From Rhipicephalus microplus (taxonomy: Eukaryota > Arthropoda > Arachnida > Ixodida > Ixodidae), in NCBI RefSeq assembly GCF_043290135.1, contig NC_134705.1:61655771-61719770 (forward strand): a stretch of DNA of 64,000 nt, read 5' to 3'. The stretch's first letter is position 1. Every line of letters starts with the position of its first letter. A program made the translations under genes and the position numbers. This document shows positions 41,532 to 53,295 of this stretch, piece after piece. The notes under the pieces are model-generated. The model did not search any database and was not told the DNA's origin. It saw nothing but the letters and a program-made list of their open reading frames with translations.

Positions 41532-44286
41532 TTTTCAGTTTGACCGGGATTTATCATTTGTCGAAGAAGGTGCCAGGCCCTCGTTGAGGAGAGATTACCT
41601 CGCAGTCGATCGCATATTTGGTTCCAATTATATTTACGGATAGCGGCAGTGTGCGCTTTTCTTTCTTTTTGAAGCTGCGCCAGTTCGAGCTTAAGCGTCC
41701 TATTCAGTTTCTGCGTTTTCCAACGCGTGAGTATACTAGTTTGTGCTTGGAGTAGATGCGCTAACCTACTGTCTATTGTCGGATTTATTGGAGTAGCGTT
41801 GAACGTTTGTGTAAACGCCTGGACATCCTGTTTGAGCTCCATCATCCACATCTGGAGGTCGAAATGCGACTAGACTGGTTGGTCCTCTCTGTGCGTACGA
41901 AAATTATCCCAGCAAGCCTGACGGACACGATTGGTGCGAGGTTTGTCACTGAAGTCAAGCTCAATAGTAATCACGTAATGATCACTGCCTAACGTTTCAT
42001 TTGAATTTCGCCAGACTGGCTGGGAAAGATTGCAGCCAAAAGTAAGGTCTGGACAAGTGTAGGCGCTGACACTGTATCCGATTCGAGTTGGAGTACTGAA
42101 ATCATTGTTTATGGATAGGCCCTGCATCTAAAGGGTGTTGTACAATTCCGCCCCTCTCTTATTGCTAAGTACATAACCCCAGTCTACATGCGCGCAATTG
42201 AAGTCCCCTAAAATAATGAGGGGGTACTTCTTTGCAGCAGTGGAGGTGGTCTTAATAAACTCGATAAGTTCTGAGACCGGTTGTTTCGGAAGAAGGTAAC
42301 AGTTGAGGATAGAGAGGGGATGGTATATGTGAAGAGATGGTATTGATTTGAGGGATGTGTGAGCTATTTGAGAGTTTACTACATGACAAGTGTATGGTAC
42401 AAAACTGAACATACGTTGTAACCCTCGGTTTTGGAGTTCGGTCAGAAGGCACCAAAGCGTATCCAGACAGCAACATGTTCGTACCGGCATCTTGGAGTGC
42501 TATTAAATCAGGGGGTGTGGAAGAAGCAGAGAGTATACTCTCCGCTGCAGCTATAGCTGCTGCTGGGGGTCTCGTTTTCGGCGAAAACCAGTGCAGTTTC
42601 GTTGCATAATGCGCAGGTTTTGATTATTTGCCATCAGCAACGCCATATTGGAGGGTAGTAGTGCGAAGGATGGAAGTCGCCGTGATAGTGGCAGCAGGGC
42701 CGTGGGAAGACACTCCAGCAATTATTTTAGGAAGGTGGGGCAAAATGGCTGTGGTTACCTGACTTATAATCCGCCCTGTGAGCGTGGCAATGGCAGTTTC
42801 AATGTATTTTTGTGTCTGAGCCATAATATTGGCTTTCTAGCCGTTCGGCAAATGTGCCAAGTTCGGAGTCTATGTATTTATCTTGGGTGTCATCTGGCCG
42901 ACGTTTCTTTTGGGTAGGGGGTATGTAAGGCTCAGGTGTTGATGGTAGAGGGTGTGTATGGTTAGGAGGTTGGGTCGATGATGTTAGGGGGTTAAGGGGG
43001 TGTTGGGTGTCATAGAGTTAATGGCTGCCCTCAGGTGCCTTACCTCTTCCCGCAGGAGTGCTACGTGTTCTTTCTGCCGTGATGTCTTGTGCCCACTGGT
43101 GGTTTTGGTCCAGGTTCGCTGGTGATCTTCATGGGGCACTAGAGGTGTAAAGTCTTTTGTCATGGGCACTGGTGGCTGAAATTTCGGCAATGTCTGTCGT
43201 CGAGGCTGGGGCTTCGTGGCCTTGCATTAGCCTGTGCCGGTAAGGTGGCTCCCTCCACAGAGGATGTATGTCGGCGTGCAAAGGGTCTCTGCTTCTCGTG
43301 TTTCTCGTCTCATCGTGGGCAGAATTCACTTTTTGAAGGAAGGCACACGTCGTACCAGTGACCAGGCTTCCGACAGTAGGGGCAGGCGTCAAGGCTTCCC
43401 TGTACCTTGTGCAACGGTGTGCCACACACATGTACTTGATTGTGTGGGGTACAGGACCAGAAGCGAATGTAATCAAAATTGAGGCTGATTTTCCTATGCG
43501 TCTGGTGGCTATAATGTTGTCGTCCGGATTGCGACAGCGCAAGCGATTTGGGATCTGCTCAGGCGTCTCATTCCAGTAGGCCCTGGAAACCACACCCCTG
43601 ACTTCAGCAGGGTTGGGGAGGGGCTGCGATGTACGTGGCTATGGGGTATTGCTTTCCATTTAAAGCGATCGCCTGCACTTTTACTGGAGCCAGAGCTGTT
43701 GCTTCCTCTGCAGTCGCCACTGTGAAGGTATTATTCGTGGAATGTATTCTGATATGCAGTTCACCCAGCGTGGAGCCGTCCACAGTAGTACGCAGTGCTT
43801 GTAGCAGACTTGCTGCTGGGTGCTTTTCCAGGGAGAGCCCGCCTCGCGGGCGAAAAACAACCCGGATTGGGCCTGACGGCAATGCGGCCAGTTGTTTGCT
43901 TTTTTGCACGACAGCACGACAGTGTGTAGCAGATGCGTCGCCTCCTTGGACGTGGTCCGAGTGGGCGCAGACGCCGCGTCCAGCGGTGCGCTGACGTTGC
44001 TGGCGTTTGGCTGTGCTGGAACTAAGGCCGCTGAAAGAAGATTTGAGGCCAAATTCGAACCCGGGGCTTGATTTCGATAAGCACGAAGCGCAGTTTGCCA
44101 CTCACCAGAGTGGTTGTCTTGCTGGCGGATGGTCTCTCCATCCCCTGAGTTATCCATGCCTGTTGAAGAGTGAGGAACGCGGCGCGCGTGTGCGGCCTGC
44201 CTCAAAGATGCGAGGTTTAGCGTGACGGCGTGGGTGTCAGAGGTGGTTTGATTCACTGGGTACTTCTCGAAGATCATAAGACACAT
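41532..44286 (-). pseudogene. LINE 5' half: ORF1 and endonuclease, decayed
   Basis: On the minus strand, ORF1 pieces are at 44286-43604 and 43593-43129 (VVSRAYWNETPEQI, NPDDNIIATRRIGKSASILITF, GPVPHTIKYMC), with scrambled zinc knuckles after them. The endonuclease follows: YLLPKQPVSEL, YPLIILGDFNCAHVDWG (42128-42490), DLTFGCNL, LGSDHYVITIEL (41870-42127), then the linker DSRLAHLLQAQTSILTRW to AWHLLRQMINPGQTEK (41532-41851). It stops precisely where RT should begin, and the RT/RNase H half in the same strand and style lies at 27607-30003. At least four frame changes show decay. Confidence 0.75.
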
Positions 44287-44289
44287 CTA

Positions 44290-46224
44290 GAAGATGATAG
44301 CGGGTAGTGTCCGTGCACCTTCTCGGATCCGCTGAGAGCCTTGGTGGGTCCACGAAAGGATATAACTGGGTACAGGAACCAGAAATTTATGGAAGTGATA
44401 CGATACGCGTCCGTTCACTCTGGACCTCTAGTGGCCAGTCTTGCACCTCTCGAGAATTCTCTCCTGCGCAATGCTGCGATGAGAGCCAGTGTCAGCGCCA
44501 CCGCCAGTGTAAGTGTTAGGGCCCGCTGCATGCCTCGCATCCACACATGGTTCCCTTTAACGGGAAATGACGTAATTTTATAGCGGTCAGTAATTTGATA
44601 CAATTTTATACGCCGACCGCTTCTATCTGGGGTGACTCCCTGTCACGTACTGCCACTTTTGTCACCTGGCGTAATGCCGAGTTTACAGGCGCGGGGATTC
44701 TCTCCCGGACCGTGTGACCGCTTGAAGCCTTCGACATCAAAATAGTTTCTGTTCGAGCCGCCAAAGCATGTCGGAGCTGTTCGTCTCGGACATCCACCGC
44801 TGAGGGTTCACGTTTCGTGTCTCTGGCGACAAGGGGCAGCCGCCGAATTCCCCGAATTGAGGTATGGGCTACCGGATGCGCCAGCTAAGAACCGAGGGAA
44901 GAGCCCTTTCCCACGGTGGAAATAACACGCCGTCGAGCTGTAAGCGATTGACTCACAAGTTTGTTACTCTCGTCCAGTTGAGAACATGCCCCGCATTGCA
45001 TAAGGGCGTGGTTGGAATTTAGGGTGAAGTTTTTAAAGATGTCATGCGCAAGATCGGATCCACGTCGATAGTCCTCTTCCCCCCCCCCCCAAGAAGAAGA
45101 TGAGGGGGCATTATGGTGATTTAGGCACAGGATATCACCATGCTAATTAGTTTAGTTGCTTGTACAACTTGGTATATCCTATAGAAGCTTCGGTGTAACT
45201 GTGTATTGATTGGCTAGCCACCTAAACTTAGCCGTTCGTCCAGTTGAGACACGTAATTAGCGTCTGCCATGTAGGCAGATCGGAAATTCAACTCAGGCTA
45301 GCACAACCTGCCTGTGTTCACCGTCATTGTCCCGGAAACATCAACGTTGCAATGCCACCGGCATCGCAGTCATGCCAGAAATCTTCGGAACTTCTCGCAT
45401 TCGATCATCGCGGACTAACGCTGCCGGTCATCGGACGTATATATGCCATCACCGGTTAGTACTTCTGAACTGTCGCGTCTTTAGCTATTGTTTATTCATT
45501 CTACTGTTTCTTTCATTGCTTGTTAATTTATTTGCTATCCTAATACTTCTTGCTTGTGAGCTCATTTATTATTATTTATAAGTATGCTTGTTAGACTATT
45601 CGAGGTATTGCATCTCTTGTTTCGTATGCAAGTATATTAAATCTGTCGTATCGTTTTCCGACCCTCGTCTCTGATCTCCTCATTGATTCTGCTTGCATAC
45701 AGAACAAACTATTCTTTTGTCATTCCTAGGTGCCGCTGCTTTCGCGCCGGCGGCGCTAGCGTGGCAGCTTGTAACACTCCTTCACTGCTTTTTTTTAAAA
45801 GTCTTTTCCCAGGCGTACTAATTTCTTATTGAAAATTATGCATGCAGGTTTGCTTCGTGTATAAAGTCAAGTAACGAACGGTGGTGAGCTCCACGAAAGC
45901 GGTCGAAGTCGGTGGTCAGCCAGGCCTGAGATCTCTTGCACGGAGGTGACGACGTCGCCTTAATTGTAGGCACGTCAAAGTCCACAATAACTGGTAGAGC
46001 CAGTATGTACGTATTCAAAAGCTATTATCCGAATGTTGATTAATCGATGAAAACATCACATTAAAAGCAATAATCGAGTTAAAGCTAAATTGATGAACGA
46101 TCAATCAATATAATATAAAAATCGACCATGATGGATACATACAGCTTTAATGAGTGCACAGCAAGAATTAATCATCCCTAAAATAAATCTACGCCCGTTC
46201 ACGCTCCACTATGAAGCGCTTTAA
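44290..46224. other. No gene recognised
   Basis: A poly-C run at about 45082-45093 and AT-rich stretches, but no domain. The segment CGTCCAGTTGAGA occurs at 44971 and 45237. The 45140-45780 part, with TATA-like and AATAAA-poor sequence ending GTAACA, could be an LTR, but I cannot support it. Confidence 0.4.
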
Positions 46225-46611
46225 AATGTTTATTTATTTGTTTATTTATTTATTTATTTACAAGATACTGCAGACTCAGTAAGCGTCCAAGCAGGAGGGA
46301 CAGAAAAGTACAATGCAAACAGATATCAAAGAAAATGAAAGAAACAATCATTTAGACAATTAACATGGACGGGATGAAAAGCTATGTTGTAACAATGAAG
46401 ATTTTGAAGCAGGAATTACCCAATATTTTGAAAGCACAGTATTACTATAAGTCCAACTGATGTATTAGTAGAATAAAAAAAGATGCGCAAAAAGCAATGA
46501 CATATTCATTAACTGAAAGCATTCATAGCATCTGTACTGCGTAAACTAGCTTCGAATAATTTGTTCCAATCAGCTATGCTACGAGAAAAAAAGGAGTGTT
46601 GGAAAATGTTA
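46225..46611 (-). pseudogene. CR1-like LINE 3' end fragment
   Basis: On the minus strand the final ORF2 codons read SFFSRSIADWNKLFEASLR and on to a TAA at 46509-46511. A 3' UTR and an (AAAT)n tail at 46227-46260 follow, with ATACTGCAGACTCAG-type sequence like that beside the tail at 6841. Sequence upstream of about 46611 no longer resembles a LINE, so this is a strongly 5'-truncated copy of the CR1/L2 type seen at 6816. Confidence 0.75.
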
Positions 46612-47774
46612 GTTTTTAAGAGCTTTTGACTCATTGTTTTCAATAGTTTTCGAGTTTTGCTTTATTGATAGGTGACTGCGTTTGTTCAGGCTTGAAGTGT
46701 TTGATGGGATCGCACCACAACACGCTTCTGTCGCGTGCATGACCAAGCGTGAAACCGTGTACCACAATTTCATGACGGTGCCCTGTACCACGCGGTTGTG
46801 GACGAACGCTTCAGTGTGTCATTTCAGCAAATAAAGCTCGGAAGCGTTCGAGCAGCGCCGCTCGAGTGTGCGTCTCTCTCATATTAGCCACGTTTTTTTC
46901 TCGGAAGAAACAACGAGGAAGAATTAAACAAGAGAATTCTTAATTTTGGCTTACAACACGAAGTTAATATTTCGCCGATTTGCGTATTTATAGTTAATTA
47001 GCGCTTAGGCACGAAAAATACATGTATGTGCACACGACCACTTATAAAATATTCAGTTTGAACTTTAAGGAAGCACATGTGCTTCCTTAAAGTTTCAATA
47101 ACCATACATGCTTATTTGAACATTTTAACTATTGTTCCAAGCTAGCTAGGACAGCCAGTATACATTGCGCGTCGGGAGTGTTTCCTCCAAATAAAAGCCT
47201 CGGTTCTGTGCGCCTTTAATACACCCGCATAAAATATTGATAAAAAAATAAAACAGCGAAAATACAAATACCGAGCGAACACGTATACGTTCGATTTCCA
47301 GTGCAATCACCGTCTGTTCGCGCCTGTCCAAATTTGGCTGTTTATTTGGTCGTGCGCACGCAAATAGAATCTCAGTTGTTAGTACAGCATCGTCTCATTT
47401 TTTTTTTCCTCGTTTTCAGTTCTGCTGTACGAACAATCGAAGTTTCCCGGGTCTATTGATTACTTTTTTTTTATCGACACCCTGTTTGTGGTCCACGCTA
47501 CATATGCGGGCCTTATATTTCCAATGGATCCTCCCAGCGACAAGCTCCTCTCTTAAATGTTGTTCTTGTACGGTTGTTTTTGTTACTTTGTGTGTGTGCG
47601 CGCACGTTCGTGTGTGTGCCGCGTGTGCATGTGATGAATGCACGAACGTAGCAGAAATTTTTAGTTGGGATGGTAATTGAGCCATATGATTTCCAATGCT
47701 CGCTTGGGTGTTTATATATGTAGTACCACGTGTGAAATGAGTGCACGCGAGAGCGAAAAATTTCAGGAAATGGG
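46612..47774. other. No gene recognised; one long palindrome
   Basis: AT-rich sequence with a GTGTGTGCGCGC-type short repeat near 47588-47635 and the palindrome listed separately. No coding potential that I can support. Confidence 0.5.
47061..47094. repeat. 34-bp perfect palindrome
   Basis: AACTTTAAGGAAGCACA (47061-47077) is followed directly by its exact reverse complement, with no loop. Outside, TTGAA and TTCAA continue the symmetry with a one-base offset. Confidence 0.9.
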
Positions 47775-47775
47775 G

Positions 47776-47816
<41 letters not shown>

Positions 47817-47817
47817 C

Positions 47818-47852
<35 letters not shown>
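47775..47852. repeat. (CA)n microsatellite
   Basis: About 39 CA units with two CG variants. Frames across it are artefacts. Confidence 0.97.
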
Positions 47853-47855
<3 letters not shown>

Positions 47856-48026
47856 CCGATATGTGCACGCCCGTGTAAGCGGCTGCATCATGCTTGAATC
47901 TCAGTTCATACATGTTAGCATGTATTATTTTATAAGCGCTCCGTTTATTCTTTCGCTCAAGCTCGTGCGAACTCACTGAGCAAAGCCAGCAGAGAACTAC
48001 ATGCACTAACAGGAACACCTCGGAGT

Positions 48027-48243
48027 CCACTGCGGTAGAGCAGTGGCTCAGGTGCTCGGCTGCTGACTCAAGTGTGCGGGTTCCATCCCCACCGCAGTGG
48101 TCGCATTGCAGTGGAGGTGAAATGGTAAACATCCGTCTACTTTGAGATATCCGTGCGCGTTAAAGGACTCTAGGTCGTTGATATTTCGGTGTCATTCATT
48201 ATCATGTCGTGGGTCTGGGACATAAAACCTCAGATATTATTGA
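48027..48243 (+). mobile_element. Diverged Ruka-type SINE
   Basis: CCACTGCGGTAGAGCAGTGG, CTCGGCTGCTGACTC and the B-box-like GCGGGTTCCATCC form the tRNA-like head; GCGTTAAAGGACTC and GGGACATAAAACCTCAGATATT form the body and tail. It is more diverged than the 12064 copy. Confidence 0.75.
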
Positions 48244-49027
48244 AAACACTGTTCGAAAAAGACGTTTAGTTTGTGTTCTCAAACGGCTAGCCCGCAGCCA
48301 TAAAAATTAAAATAAAAGCTGCTCATACTATGGCTAATACTACTTCAGAATACGACGAAAATAAATCAATAAAATACTGTGTAAAATGTAAGTGCGTGAG
48401 CATTTTGAATGAATAAACATAAAAAAACGTCGTTGTTCAGTTATTCACAACAATGGCAACAACCGAGATATTACAAGTTGCCGAACAAACTGCAGCGAAG
48501 ATGAACGTGGGCGGTGGAGCACTTCATTTGCACTTACACTCAAAGCGCGATGGTCAGAAGTGTAAAGTAAATGATCGGTAGTGTTTTTGAGCTTGTTTGC
48601 TTTAGTATTACCCGCGGTGAATGCCCTGTTGCGTGGTAATTTCCGAGGCGGTCAGTCGTCGCGACAGTCGAGAACCACGTGCGTTGGTCTTAATCACTAA
48701 CGCGTCGGCTGGAGTGGTTGTGGTATGCCACTGTGTTTGACGAGCATTGCGACGTGTCGGCGAGAGGTTTACGCCGTCATCATACGAGACCAACATACAA
48801 GGTATGAGCGTTTTATTGCTTGACCACCGTTTCAGGCGGTTGCGCTGCTAAGATTCCACTGTGGCTCCTAAGTTGTGTAACTGTAACTGCTTAGATAACT
48901 GTTGCTCGTCACCTAAAACTTGCGGGTTTTAATTTTCGTGTAATCAGCGCTGTCTGTGACTTCGTGACGTATCCAACGGGTGGCACACTGTTTCTATGTG
49001 CAACTCACTGGGGCATGGCTATTATTT
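48244..49027. other. No gene recognised
   Basis: Unique-looking flank of the large transposon; only short frames. Confidence 0.45.
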
Positions 49028-49035
49028 AGTTGTAG

Positions 49036-49725
49036 CTAGAGTGTACTAGAACAAGGGGAGTGCCCGGACCGGCCGCAGCACCAATGCATTAAAAGTGAAG
49101 CCCAAACGGGGTCAAATCCGCTAGTGGCGCTGCGATCGGTAGTCTGTGACCTGTCGTCGTTTTAAGAGCCGTGCGCAGCTCCGCCGAAGTGGTCGAGGGG
49201 TAGAATGCTCGCATCCCACTAAAAAGACCCAGGTTCGAATCACCGCTGTGACCATAGATTTTTTTTTTAATTTCACGTGTACAACTGTATTGTTTGGCTT
49301 TTTTTTTAAATATGCCTTCAGTTTCTACATATTGCTACAAAACATTACGCGAGATATGAAGTAAAGGAGAAAAAAACTTGACAGCAAGCGCATTTATTTG
49401 CAGCGCCACCGCACGGGATTCAACGAAAACTTAAAAGCATAGCTTGCGAGATTTTAGCGAATAAAAGAGAGACGGTGTGCTTTCACTCGCCTGCGGTCGC
49501 CGCCCACTGGCTCGCTTAAAAAAAGAAAAAGAAAAACTGAAAGTAAACGATTTTCAGTCGGCGGGAAGTCGCGAAGGTTTGAATACTGGTAAAGCAGCGA
49601 TGTTCTGTCTGCTCGAGTTTTCAGTGTTCCTCCTCACACTAAATGCGTAAGATATTGGCGTGTAACATTAATAAAGCTATCACGAGGTGTGCGGAAACAG
49701 ACAGGTGAACGTGTTCATATTTTTG
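49036..49725 (+). repeat. Left terminal inverted repeat of P-like element
   Basis: Starts CTAGAGTGTACTAGAACAAG. It is nearly identical to the complement of the right end through most of 500 bp. It differs by a short replaced stretch near 49070-49090 and by about 54 extra bp at 49617-49670 that the right arm lacks; similarity resumes with CACGAGGTGTGCGGAAA (49681). Transposase binding sites would be expected in here. Confidence 0.9.
49183..49255 (+). pseudogene. tRNA-like sequence (Gly-CCC-like) in left TIR
   Basis: A pol III A box TGGTCGAGGGG (49190-49200) and B-box-like GGTTCGAATCA (49232-49242) lie 31 bp apart, as in tRNA genes. CCC at 49215-49217 is at the anticodon place. The acceptor and T stems pair poorly, so it is not a working tRNA. 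An exact-looking inverted copy is in the right TIR. Confidence 0.7.
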
Positions 49726-49888
49726 TGGCAGACGATAAAAAAGCGCTGTCCGCAGTGCTCGTGCGCGAAACCTCATAGTTGCCGCAGCGGGCTGGCGGTG
49801 TAGCCGAGCAGACGACACGCGTGTTCCCCTTCAGATGTGGACCCCTCTGTACAAGTGAGAGTCTCACGTCCTGTTACACCTTTCGCAA

Positions 49889-50810
49889 ATGAAACCAAAG
49901 CGGCAGGGCAACTGCTGTGTGCCCGGCTGCGGGGTTACCTACATAGGATCTACTGAAGGCAGTAAGTGTTCGCTATTCGCCGTTCCAACATCTCCGACCC
50001 TGAGGGAGAAATGGGAGTACAGCTTACGCTTGCCAAGAGGGCACATGAAAAGTTCAAGTGTGGTCTGCGAGGCACATTTCGAGCCGCATCATCTGCTTCG
50101 AGACTTCGTGCACATTATAGGCGGTAGAGAGGTCAGGTTGCCCCGTGACCGGCCAAAGCTTGCAGTCGGAGCAGTGCCTGTTATACTGAGTGGACAACAA
50201 CGTTCCGACGGGGGTGACCAGGTGACTAATAATTCGACAAGTCGTCAGCATGCCAAACAAGATGCCCCCGGGCCATCAATGACCAAGTGCGAAGAGAAAA
50301 AAAGGTCCTCTAGCGCTGCGAGCTTGACAGAGAGGCATGCAAAGTGTGTGAAGTCGGCAGCGCATCCCGTGATGGACTGCAATTCGGAGACACAAGGCGG
50401 TACCACGAATGAAGGAAGACGTTCCCTTCTTACACTGACGATGCCGTCAACCTCCAGATGGACAGCCCTTCAGTTCCCGCATGTTGATGGTGTCTTCTAT
50501 GTCACCTCCACACTAATACCGCCTTCAGAAATATCCCATGACAAAGTTATATTCCTGAAAGAAGAAGAAGACGGACTTCTCTGCCGAACACATATAAACG
50601 GCAGTCCTTACGACGAAAAACGGGCTCTATCTTTCGCACAGGCAGAGGAACATATGCAAAAAATCGACGCAGCTTCTGTATGCCCTGGCTCCATAAGGAA
50701 AAATGAACCTAATGATGGCCCACTTGAGACATTTGCCTCTGGACGGAACTTCAGATGCCATGGAGGAGCGTTTTACAGCAGAAGCTGTGAAGGTGTTGTA
50801 CCTAACGGAG
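49889..50810 (+). CDS. P-like transposase exon 1 (THAP domain)
   Basis: ATG 49889 opens MKPKRQGNCCVPGCG. A THAP C2CH zinc finger fills residues 1-100: Cys10-x3-Cys14, Trp42, Cys60-x2-His63 with Phe64, and a C-terminal AVPVIL resembling the AVPx box. THAP fingers are the sequence-specific DNA-binding domains of P transposases and would bind near the TIRs. After it comes a Ser/Thr-rich linker to residue 307. The exon ends CGGAG|GTAAGT at 50810, a consensus donor, with one base of codon 308 (phase 1). Upstream, 49726-49888 would hold promoter and leader. A host THAP gene is unlikely because the rest of a transposase follows in phase. Confidence 0.9.
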
Positions 50811-51286
50811 GTAAGTAGGTCTATGTACTTCACCGATACGGACAGAGCTTAAATTAAAGCGTATAGGAGAGGGACGTTTTGATAAAATTTATGGTGATTT
50901 TGAACGAGTTGTCAAAATATATGCAAGGAAACGACATTAATATGCACATCTTATTTCCATTTGCATGTTTTAATTGCTAACGGGCAGGGGTGTTTCTCTT
51001 ACAGAGGTATAAAAAAAAAAGATCGCACAAGTTTACATTTCATGTGTGCAATTATTATCACGAAAATAAAAGAAAAAGAACTCGAGTGAAATTTATCACT
51101 GTTTAACACTACTGTGAGTTAATGTTCTTCCCATTACTCCTCTCAAATCGAGAAAGCTTGATGGTTGACGGTGCGTGCGTGCATATGTTTGTGTGCGTTA
51201 ATGCGACTGTTTGTGGGTAGGCGTCTGTGTGTGTCTGTCTGTGGGGCGTAAACATGTAATCAGACCTTTTTTTTTTAACTGTGCAG

Positions 51287-52305
51287 GTGTAAAATGCCGT
51301 CCATGCGCCAAGGCAAGGCTGTCCCTGATTAGGAAAAAATGTAAGGTGATGCGTACCACTGCTGCTACTGGTGCCACTTCTGCAAAGCGAGCCATTTGTC
51401 GCCAAACGAAAACCTTGAGACAGCAAAATCGCCGACTGCTTGGACGGGTGTCAAACTTGAAATCAAAACTGAGAGAAATGGTGAAGCAGAACAAAGCTAT
51501 AAAGGAAGGCACTTTTGAAGAAAGTATTGCTGACATGCCTCCAAAACAAAGAGAAGCAGCACTTCATTTTTTCCGCGCTTCCAAACGAGCGAGTACCAGG
51601 GGATTAAAATTCACTCAGAATTGGATCTTAGAGTGTCTGCTCATGAAGATGAAAAGTCCAAAGCTTTACAAATACATGAGAAGCAACAAGATCTTAGTCC
51701 TACCAAGTGAAGACACCTTGAGGAAATATTTGAGCTCGTACAAGACAGGGTTCGGTTTCTGCACAAGGGTCCTGAGTGCTCTAAAAAAAAAGACGAGATC
51801 TATGGACGCCTTTAAGCGACACGGAGGGCTGCTAATTGATGAAATGAAACTATCTGAACACTTGTCAGTCACATCCGCCGCCACTATTGAAGGTTTGGTT
51901 GATTTAGGCCATTTTACATCAAAAAAAGATAAATGTGAGCCATGCGACCATGGCATGGTGATTATGTTTGCACCTTTCACCGGCAAGTGGACACAAGTAT
52001 TAGCAGTATTCGCAACACACGGGAACGTTAAAGGAGAGCTCCTCGCGAAAATTCTAGTGGAGGCTGTATTGCTTGCAGAAGATGCCGGTCTTTTCGTGGA
52101 CTTTGTCACTTGCGACGGTGCGACATGGAACAGGAAGATGTGGAAGGTACTTGGAATCGAAGCAACGTCTGAGAACATTCAATGCAGAATGAGGCATCCC
52201 AAAGACAGCAGTCGCTACGTCCACTTCCTTTCGGACTTTCCGCATCTCATAAAGTGTCTTCGCAACAACTTGCTCCTCCACGACTTCAACACTCCAGATG
52301 GGCTG
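51287..52305 (+). CDS. P-like transposase exon 2 (coil, catalytic core)
   Basis: Acceptor TTTTAACTGTGCAG ends at 51286; the exon completes Gly308 and continues V-K-C-R-P-C. A coiled coil with leucine heptads (LRQQNRRLLGRVSNLKSKL) lies near residues 340-375, matching the dimerisation coil of P transposases. The RNase H-like core follows: GGLLIDEMKL gives Asp492, and VTCDGATWNRKMW gives Asp584; by family comparison these are the first two catalytic acidic residues. SDFPHLIKCLRNNL then resembles the start of the GTP-binding insertion. It ends GGGCTG|GTAGGT at 52305 after a complete codon 647 (phase 0). Confidence 0.9.
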
Positions 52306-52851
52306 GTAGGTTTTCAAGCTCCCATTTATTCCTTTTTCTTCTGTTGTTTTATTGTTGTGTGTTTGTTATAGAACTTGAACGAATGCTTTCCGATAATTTT
52401 TGCGTTTATGTTATGGAGATACACTTCGTTGAGAAATGTATGCTTCGCGTCCAGTTGGTTCATTGGGTAAATGTCAATGTAAGATAGCACTCACTCACTA
52501 CAGTTGAGGAAAACAAACTGGGAAGGCTGCCGGAGCGCCGCCATAGTCCTCTTTGTGGGCTGTTGTTACCATGAGTGACACTCCCCCTCCCCTCCCTCCA
52601 AGAAAAAAAAGAAAAAAAAATGTCTGCTGAACTTGAGATGTCGGATTTAGGGCTCCCATGCAACAGCCCAGAAGGGATGGGGTCCTCGATCCTCTCCATT
52701 CAAAAAACAATAAAAGAAAAGAAAAGGTTTGTAGACGTTTTAGTGCGACAACGTTAGAACTGTATCTACAAAATAAAAAAGAATCCTGTGTTCGAGTGGG
52801 TTTGGCGGACAAATTCGTTCGCTAATTCTGGAACATCGCCAAATCAAGTAT

Positions 52852-52875
52852 ACACACACACACACACACACACAC

Positions 52876-52969
<94 letters not shown>
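52852..52969. repeat. (CA)n then (TA)n microsatellite
   Basis: About 12 CA units, then about 46 TA units, in the foldback loop. Confidence 0.97.
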
Positions 52970-52971
<2 letters not shown>

Positions 52972-53185
52972 CCACGAGGCCACCCATCTTTTCACCGAGA
53001 CCTACTAACTTCTCGAGATCCATGGTGTCTCGCAAATAAAACCTTGCCACGTGCACAAAATATCTGCCTAAAACGGTCTATCGGAACACTCTCTGCTCAC
53101 TCGCTAACGAGAACAATGAGCAACACACAGAAATCGGACCGATAGCACTATCAACGACTCGAGGCTCTTTCTCACTACTTTGGAC

Positions 53186-53215
53186 ACACCGTGCACCATA
53201 TATATGGTGCACGGT
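53186..53215. repeat. 30-bp perfect palindrome in foldback loop
   Basis: CACCGTGCACCATAT is followed directly by its reverse complement ATATGGTGCACGGTG. A (TA)n tract begins 14 bp later. Confidence 0.92.
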
Positions 53216-53227
53216 GGTTATATATGG

Positions 53228-53228
<1 letters not shown>

Positions 53229-53294
<66 letters not shown>
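53229..53294. repeat. (TA)n microsatellite
   Basis: About 33 TA units in the foldback loop. Confidence 0.97.

Positions 53295-53295
<1 letters not shown>

Noticed and set aside
45140..45780. Solo LTR
   Set aside because: Composition and a GTAACA end are suggestive, but I found no matching start, duplication or primer site.
47416..48132. 238-codon minus-strand protein
   Set aside because: It reads through a Ruka SINE and a CA repeat; no protein similarity.
49183..49255. Functional tRNA-Gly gene
   Set aside because: A and B boxes and the triplet are placed correctly, but acceptor and T stems do not pair and the sequence lies in both TIRs of a transposon.
49889..50818. Independent host THAP gene ending at 50818
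   Set aside because: A consensus donor at 50811 and in-phase downstream transposase exons explain the frame better; it also lies between TIRs.
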